64,000 bases of DNA, from assembly GCA_944470555.2 (NCBI GenBank), contig OX104131.1, positions 14,314,515 through 14,378,514 on the forward strand. The letters run 5' to 3'. The stretch comes from Heterobilharzia americana (taxonomy: Eukaryota; Platyhelminthes; Trematoda; Strigeidida; Schistosomatidae). Shown piece after piece: positions 58,121 to 64,000 of this stretch; the stretch's first letter is position 1, and each line of letters opens with the position of its first letter. Below the pieces are notes generated by a model. The model saw nothing but the letters and a program-made list of their open reading frames with translations. It was not told the DNA's origin and ran no database searches. A program made the position numbers and the translations under genes.

Positions 58121-59760
58121 CCCAGCACTTGCAGAAATCGGTAGGTAGATAACTTGAAACAAAGAAGGGCGACAAGACCAGACGGACTAGTTCCTGAGAT
58201 GTATGGGGACGGTGGTAGAGTGTTTTTAGTCGAGTTAACTTAAGTGTTAATTAGTGTATGGGAGTTAAATATGATCCCCTTTAACTGGTCTCAATCACCA
58301 GTTATCCCAGTATTTCAAAAAGGCGAGAAGTCTTCTTGTGATAACCACAGAGAAACCAGACTGACGAACATAATGTCTAAGATTCTAGGATCTATAATCA
58401 TTAAGCACTTGGGTAGAGCTCGAGAACAGCAAACCAGAGAAAACTAGACAGGCTTCAGACCTGGTTAGGGGGGAGTAACAAAATATTCACTCTCCGTCAG
58501 GTTCTGGAACACAGGCACGCTTACAGACGCCCGACAATAGCTGTATTTCTCGACCCGAAGGCAGCATTCGACTCCATCGATCAAGAAGTCTTATGGCAGT
58601 GTTTTTCATTGAAAGGAGTACCGAATAATTACAACACCCTATTGAAGACTCTTTACTCGAACACCTGCGGGCGTGTTAGAGCTTATGGTGAGATGTCGGG
58701 TGGGCTGTGTACCTAAAATGGTATCCGTCAAGGAAGTCCACTCTCTGATTCATATTCAATTTTATCATACATGTTCTTATGAAGGTCTGCTTCTCGTCAT
58801 CTAACCACACAGGGATCGACCTAATTACAGAACTTTTGGTAGACCTAGAATACGCAGTTGACATAGTCCTGTTAAGTCAAGATGCAGCCTTCTACACCTT
58901 GAGTGGTAATTTAAAAATGTTTGGGATGCTTTTTTCGCCACACAGGGGGAAACTGTTGCTTCAGGACTGGTCTTCAACGGTAACCCGGCTAACAGTAGAG
59001 AGTGAAGTTGTTGATTGCGTTGAGCACTTCACTTACCTGGGGAGTCGGACCAGCCCTAGTGGCTCAGTGGCCGATGAAACCTCTGCACGGATACAAAATC
59101 TCAGTTGGCTTTTGCCAACTTACGTCATTTGTGGCACCGCCGGGATATTCAATCGTCTATTAAGGGTCGAGTCTACTGTACTGCAGTTCACTCTGTTCTG
59201 CTGTATGGCTGAAACATGGGCATTAAAGGTAGAAGACATGAAAAAGCTTCGGGTGTTTGACTACCGTTGTCTTCGTAGCAAATGCCATGTTTCGTGGTGT
59301 GATCACGTGAGCAACACAGAAGTCAGGTGTAGAGTTCTAGGGAGAAGGGGTAAGTCAGTTGATATGGTTCCAAACCTTCATCAACTGAGACATGTTACGC
59401 ATGTCTGGCCACCGTCTGTCTCGTCCGAAGTAGGTTCAGGCTGGATAAAAGCTCGGGGCGGCCAGACTAAAACACAGCATGAAGTCCCCGACCGTTCGTT
59501 TGAGCCACGTAGGACAATGTAGACTAGCCGCTTGAGATCCGCGGGACAAGGAAAATCAGTGGTTGAGGACTTTATGTGATGCGGACACATTATCTTCATC
59601 CTAACCGCCAAACTTCATCTCATTATTTCCCCTTCCTTCCTTTTACTTCTTTTGACACTTTTCTTTCTTTCATTTTCCACTTCATTGCCTTGTTAATTGA
59701 TATCCTGATATGAAGTGTGGCAACTTGGACCATTATGCAGTAATGCATGGTCCTGTGATT
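58090..59760 (+). mobile_element. LINE family A, RT copy with lost catalytic Asp
   Basis: Plus strand, RT nearly continuous: RRATRPDGLVPEMYGDGG (58165-58220), IPVFQKGEKSSCDNHRETRL, NIMSKILGSIIIKHL, IAVFLDPKAAFDSIDQEVLW (about 58535-58600), NGIRQGSPLSDS, then LEYAVDIVLL with TACGCAGTTGAC at 58851-58862. The catalytic box is YAVD instead of YADD, a direct loss of one metal-binding Asp. The frame 58779-59522 continues through the thumb (FTYLGSRTSPSGSVADETSA) to the C-terminus. The 3' UTR runs to about 59760. 5'-truncated: no endonuclease. Confidence 0.88.
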
Positions 59761-60050
59761 TTGTGATTATAGGAGTATGTCATCTGAGAACTATAAGTGT
59801 ACTAAGAAAGCTCCTGTAGCACTACAGATTCAGACGAGGAGAGAGAGAGACCTTCATAAGCACATCTATAACAAAATTAAATGAGTGAGAAGAGTGGACA
59901 TCCACAACAGATACCACGCGATGTACACTACCCATCTAATACCTCATACCATCGGCTCTAACACACCCACAGGTGTTCAAATACAGCCTTTTAAACAAAA
60001 TGATGTACTTACTCGACAACTCTTCCAGTGAAAGACATTGCTATCAAACA
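59761..60050. other. Spacer, nothing recognised
   Basis: Contains a short (GA)n run at about 59838-59850. No motif. Confidence 0.35.
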
Positions 60051-60053
60051 GAG

Positions 60054-61290
60054 TTAAGTGCAGCCTTCAGGTGAATGAATACAGATAATGTCAGACACAA
60101 GTGTACCCGTTTCCCCATACCTGCTAGAGGGTGAATATCTGGTCAATACATCCACGACCAGATCCAAAAATCTACTTGATTTTTCATACCGAGCTTTACT
60201 GAGACGTCTGGTGATTACAAAACGTAGGATCTCAGATAATACGTTCACCCGACCAATTTCCTTGTGGTTACCACACAAGGATATCTACTCCTTTTTAAAG
60301 AGTAGAACAGTCAGTAATTAAGACATATCAGAGGAGGTCATATCTGATTTCCACACACTAGTTAACACTTCATTTAGTATAACCAATACTTATCAACAAC
60401 AGCCTCTAAATACTTTTGCCGTAAGCCAAGTTGACCTTTCTAATACTACTAGAGTTTGGGGACCTGCTCTAATGTTCTGCTAATGATCTGACTGAAAAGC
60501 CAGCAACGGAAAATTAGATGAAGACCAGTCGGATTGTTCGTCAAAGTGTTACACTGATCACTTCAGTTATCTCCCCTGCAAGGGAATCAAAAACCCATGT
60601 TTCTACACTATAGCCGCATCAATCACTAACGTCCAAATAGCTGTCTACTACTACCTATTGTCGTAGCCTTTTCATCTGTTTTGCTTTCGCTTCCCACTAC
60701 TGCTCACGGTCATTGGGCAAAACTCTGTTAGTCTGCACCTCAGTTGTTGCTACTCAACACTGTATTCGGAGCTTCCAGGAATAAGTTCACGTACATTCAG
60801 TACTTTCGATGCCAAGATCCTGACTCTTTCCACTCTTTTTTCAGCGGTCATAACAGCAAAGTGGAGGTGTTAGGCTTCTGAATGAGTTGTGTTCTAATAC
60901 TTCTCCAGCTAGTTCCTCACTGGAAGGACCTTAAGTAATCTCAACGTCCAGTTGCATTCAGAATGGTTACGTAGGTTTAATTTAGGCGCAAAAATAAGTG
61001 TTCGAAACAACGAGTGATCACTAAAGAAAAGCATTTGGTCCAGAAGCAGCGATAATCTTCTGACAACCCTATCCAGTGATAACTGATAGCAATTTGAGTT
61101 AAGGTTAGTGGACATGATGTCAATGTCTTTCTTTGAGCCTGAACTTTATGTATATCAGAATAAGATTGTCGTTTAAGCATTCGTAGCAGGCGTCCGTCAT
61201 TATCCTTAACCGTTCGTTCAGCTCGGATTCCGAAAAAGCCTTCTTGTCTGGCTTAGTCTACTTAGTTGTGCCCTGAAATCACTTTCTACC
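60054..61290 (-). mobile_element. LINE family A remnant, endonuclease and RT N-terminus
   Basis: Minus frames read endonuclease text QIAISYHWIGLSEDYRCFWT (60977-61180) and, further 3', NHKEIGRVNVLSEILRFVIT and RRLSKARYEKSSRF (60054-60278). Broken by stops and frameshifts. The order is correct for one 5'-to-3' copy. Confidence 0.65.
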
Positions 61291-61548
61291 ACATCTAAAC
61301 GCTTGGTATGAGCACTGTAGTAGGAGGCAAAAGTTTTCGGAAGAGATCATTCTCTACTTTATTCATACGTTTATTAGCATTCGTCTACAGTTGAAGACAA
61401 CAGATTATCATGAAATCTAATTCACAATTTAATTTGATGAGAGGAATAAAAGACAAAAAAGAAGGACGTTTTTAAACACTAACATAAGTATTGATTTGAA
61501 ATAAGCTATTTCACCACCTACAGACATCCACTAGTGTTTAGGAAGTGA
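61291..61548. other. Downstream flank of the ATP synthase gene
   Basis: AT-rich. On the minus strand this is the likely 3' UTR of the gene ending at 61549. No clear AATAAA was assigned. Confidence 0.4.
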
Positions 61549-61728
61549 TTATGCAGTGGCTGTAACCTTAGAAATTTGAGCTAGTCGTTTCAATTCGCTG
61601 ATGCAGTGTGTAAGAGTTTCCTTTTCTTGAGCAGGAGTGATTCCCTTGACCACATTATCGACAACCCAATTTACCATATGATGTTGAATGTAACGTTTTC
61701 GCGTATTTTCACGTTCCACATGATAATC
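61549..61728 (-). CDS. ATP5PB: ATP synthase F0 subunit b, last coding exon
   Basis: Part of the peripheral stalk of mitochondrial ATP synthase, which holds the F1 head still against the turning rotor. The minus-strand exon follows an acceptor AG at 61729-61730 and encodes [50 protein letters not shown] and a short end with TAA at 61549-61551. 60 codons including stop, phase 0. This matches the animal subunit b C-terminus (DYH...M.NWV...V...I...QEKET...CI.DLK.L). It joins directly to the exon at 63606-63812. Homology is clear by eye; the gene symbol follows the vertebrate name. Confidence 0.88.
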   Translation of the reverse strand, partial: DYHVERENTRKRYIQHHMVNWVVDNVVKGITPAQEKETLTHCISELKRLAQISKVTATA

Positions 61729-63605
61729 CTATCATACAAACAATAAATGGAAAAGAATTCATCCAAACATCATAACTTTAGAAATATGACAAGTAGTCGG
61801 TACAGTTTAACTTTTAATGAGGAAACAGGCATTCAAAACTTAATCAGTCATTCAAAAATCACGACCATGGGCAATGACACAGAATTCTGGCTCTTTAAGG
61901 CTAGCAAACTATCTACAGTGTCGAAGTGAATTTGGACAACATACCAACTGAAACTATTTGCATGATCTACTTATGCGACAAAATTTCCGATTAGCAAATT
62001 GCGTGATTGTGAAGTTTTAGAAATTAGCTCCTAACAATGGAAGAATAAAATTTCACCTAAGAATATCTAAAAGAGCAGAAAAAATGCTTTTCACTACAAA
62101 CCGGCCAAACGCTAGTAAAATTTCATTATTGGACCCAAAACTGTGAACTTATCTTGTGTGATATCTTAGTTTCAGCACAGTGAGATCAGTATTAAACCTA
62201 TTTATAAACACTATACTTTTAAATGCAAACGACATTTTAGAGAAGTCCATTCTAATCTGCTTCCATCTCGCCTTACCACTATAACCAGCAGGTATTTCTG
62301 AAATTCTAGGTATGCTAATTTACTGACATCTGATTACATGAAACCTAGAAAATTTCCCCAGTGGACTGTGACCTGAACAGCGCCTTGGACCGTCGACGAT
62401 CCTCAGGTTATTTTCTCACACTACTCTGTCCGATATCCTTTTTTTCTCCACATGCAGAATGATATGCAGTCTACACAAAACGCTCAAGATGTAGCATCTC
62501 AGAAATACTGGAACTACTGATATGAAACTGAAATGGTGTGGAACATTTGTAGCTCGGGTGGATTACCTAGGATGTCATGTGTTGTATGAGTACCTAGCTG
62601 ACGGAACCTAGTCAGGTAGGTTACATCCCCTAACATGGCTCAGACCAACAGTTAGGGACTTCACCCACTGGTGCGACGTCTTCGTCTGACTACGATAAAC
62701 CTTCTTACAATTTAATCCAGCTCCCCGGAGCATGATATGCCAAGGTAGGCGGTGACTCGGCATGTACAGCACATATCCAAGTCACCTCAGAAGATGACGG
62801 TTCACAACCTCATCAATCGAATTGCTTAGTACCCATCGCCTGACCTCAACACTGCTCATACGATGATTCCACCAAACCTCAGCAACGCTAGGAAGATATG
62901 TGGTCAAAACCCTGTAGCCGCTTCATATCTTCTACTTTTAACGGTCATGCCTCAGTCGTGTAACGCAACAGAACAGACTGCAGCGCGCTATGCTCGTCCT
63001 TCGGTAGGTAGTCGGATATCTCGCCAGTCGACACCACGGCTCGCAAATGCCAAACGGACCTTCTGTGGTCGACCTGGGATTTCGTCAGTAACCAGCTTGT
63101 TCGTGCTGATATAACTTCCCAAGTAGTTAGCATATTCCACTACTTCATTAAACTGGGAGCGGTCGCGGACTAGTCCTGGAGCCTCATCTTGCACCTAACA
63201 GGCACGAAACGTATGCCAAACATATTCCGATTTCTGCTCAACGCACCGAGAAGACCCTGCATTTTGCCAGCGTCTTCACCCAGCAGGACAATATCTTCTC
63301 CATACTCCGATCCAAGACACTGGGTGACGGTATGCCACACGGTTCTCCAGGTAAACCTGGAGCGGGTTAGAGACCAGTCTGTGTACAGGACTTGTCATAA
63401 GATGAATAGCTTGGTAATGATACCCGTGATGTTATTAATCTTCAACCATCTATCAAATTTGACAGAACGTCGGGTGAGCAATATTTACTGCATTCACAAT
63501 ATGCATTTCTAAAAGTAATCAGTTTTCATGTTCACCAAGGTGAACACGCACCTACAACGAACCAAGACCTTTTTGTCCGGAATAGAGGTGATGTTTAAAA
63601 CTTAC
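61729..63605 (-). other. Intron of the ATP synthase gene, 1,877 nt
   Basis: Bounded by donor TTG|GTAAGT on the 5' side and acceptor ...ATAG on the 3' side. It contains a dead LINE fragment (62560-63370). The remainder is AT-rich and unrecognised. Confidence 0.8.
62560..63370 (-). mobile_element. LINE family A remnant inside the ATP synthase intron
   Basis: Minus strand: DIVLLGEDAGKMQ near 63250-63300, then VVEYANYLGSYISTNKLVTD and FASRGVDWRDIRLPTEGRA (62988-63194). C-terminal text follows (LGYVLYMPSHRLPW near 62750) and then LTVGLSHVRGCNLPD near 62640. Same orientation as the host gene. Stops and frame changes break it. The YADD box is decayed (GEDI context). Confidence 0.72.
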
Positions 63606-63812
63606 CAAGCGACGATGAACTGTTCGGTGTATATTGTGAAGGCGTTCGCGATAAGCTGCTTCAAGTTGCAAGGCTATGTTTTCCTCCTTTGCCTTCACAT
63701 GTTCAGCAACAGCTGTTACCCTGTCAATTTCCGCTTGTGACGTTTTGATTGTGTCGTCTAAATAACACTTCACTTGATTAATTGGTCCATAATACATAAC
63801 TTGTTTGTCTTT
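63606..63812 (-). CDS. ATP5PB: ATP synthase F0 subunit b, internal exon
   Basis: 207 nt, phase 0 at both ends. Acceptor TTTGTTTAAG and donor CGCTTG|GTAAGT. Encodes KDKQVMYYGPINQVKCYLDD, a coiled-coil helix (TIKTSQAEIDRVTAVAEHVK, AKEENIALQLEA) and the conserved AYRERLHNIHRTVHRRL. This is the long helical dimer/stalk segment of subunit b, in the mitochondrial matrix. Confidence 0.9.
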
Positions 63813-63846
63813 CTTAAACAAAAGTTTAACGATTGATGGTGCTTAC
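63813..63846 (-). other. 34-nt mini-intron
   Basis: Reads GTAAGC... to ...TTTAAG on the minus strand, only 34 nt. Very short introns near the 5' end are a known habit of schistosome genes. Removing it restores the subunit b frame exactly. Confidence 0.85.
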
Positions 63847-64000
63847 CTCTGTTACTTCATCAACATATTTCCTAGCAAAAGGACCAACTACTTTGATAAC
63901 CGCAACAGCCACAAACCAAAACGCTATAAACTCTATGAAGTGTCCATCACACACCCATATTTCCTTGTTGATTAAAAACATAAACGAACTGAATATAAAC
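63847..64000 (-). CDS. ATP5PB: ATP synthase F0 subunit b, membrane-segment exon (partial)
   Basis: The minus-strand exon ends at donor ACAGAG|GTAAGC (63847/63846) and continues beyond the right edge. It reads SSFMFLINKEIWVCDGHFIE, then a hydrophobic stretch FIAFWFVAVAVIKVVGPFA and RKYVDEVTE. This is the membrane anchor and start of the stalk: the SKEI..I and GPF landmarks of subunit b are visible as NKEIWV and VGPFA. A 34-nt intron (63813-63846) separates it from the next exon. The start codon and mitochondrial targeting peptide lie outside the window. Confidence 0.88.

Overview
This is a window of animal nuclear DNA, best explained as a blood fluke (Schistosoma, Trematoda). The sequence is AT-rich and intron-rich. 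Most of it is old, interspersed retroelements: APE-endonuclease LINEs, Penelope-like elements and tRNA-derived SINEs. The commonest SINE carries a hammerhead ribozyme core, a known hallmark of the schistosome Sm-alpha repeat. No prokaryotic gene, operon or CRISPR array is present.

Two host genes can be supported. The first is on the + strand. It has four exons (16853-17507, 30054-30524, 34443-34956, 43897-44212) with good splice sites, and the reading phase matches across all three introns (12.5, 3.9 and 8.9 kb). The exons encode about 650 residues of a very low-complexity protein rich in Gln, Asn, Ser, His and Cys, which I do not recognise. Its 5' end is not found. The second gene is on the - strand at the right edge: the last three exons of the mitochondrial ATP synthase F0 subunit b gene, with a 34-nt intron and a 1.9-kb intron that holds a dead LINE.

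Layout. 1-16 kb: LINE fragments of two families, a Penelope-like element (about 9.9-11.0 kb), SINEs and microsatellites. 16.9-44.2 kb: the low-complexity gene. Its introns hold a near-perfect hairpin with arms of roughly 400 bp (18.1-18.9 kb), a smaller hairpin (27.6-27.8 kb), a SINE palindrome (28.7-29.15 kb), LINE and Penelope-like remnants, and two tail-to-tail LINE copies (38.85-42.06 kb). 44.2-55.8 kb: T-rich and AT-rich spacer, short palindromic MITE-like repeats, a LINE copy with an internal deletion, and more inverted SINE pairs. 56-61.3 kb: a dense nest of LINE fragments, one interrupted by a candidate 310-bp solo LTR with a target-site duplication. 61.5-64 kb: ATP synthase subunit b.

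All reverse transcriptase and endonuclease copies seen here are broken by stops, frameshifts, truncations or lost catalytic residues. The most distinctive signals are the repeated head-to-head SINE palindromes (some carrying ribozyme cores), the large intronic hairpins, and the solo LTR. LINE families are called A and B here for convenience only; SINE families are called alpha to zeta.
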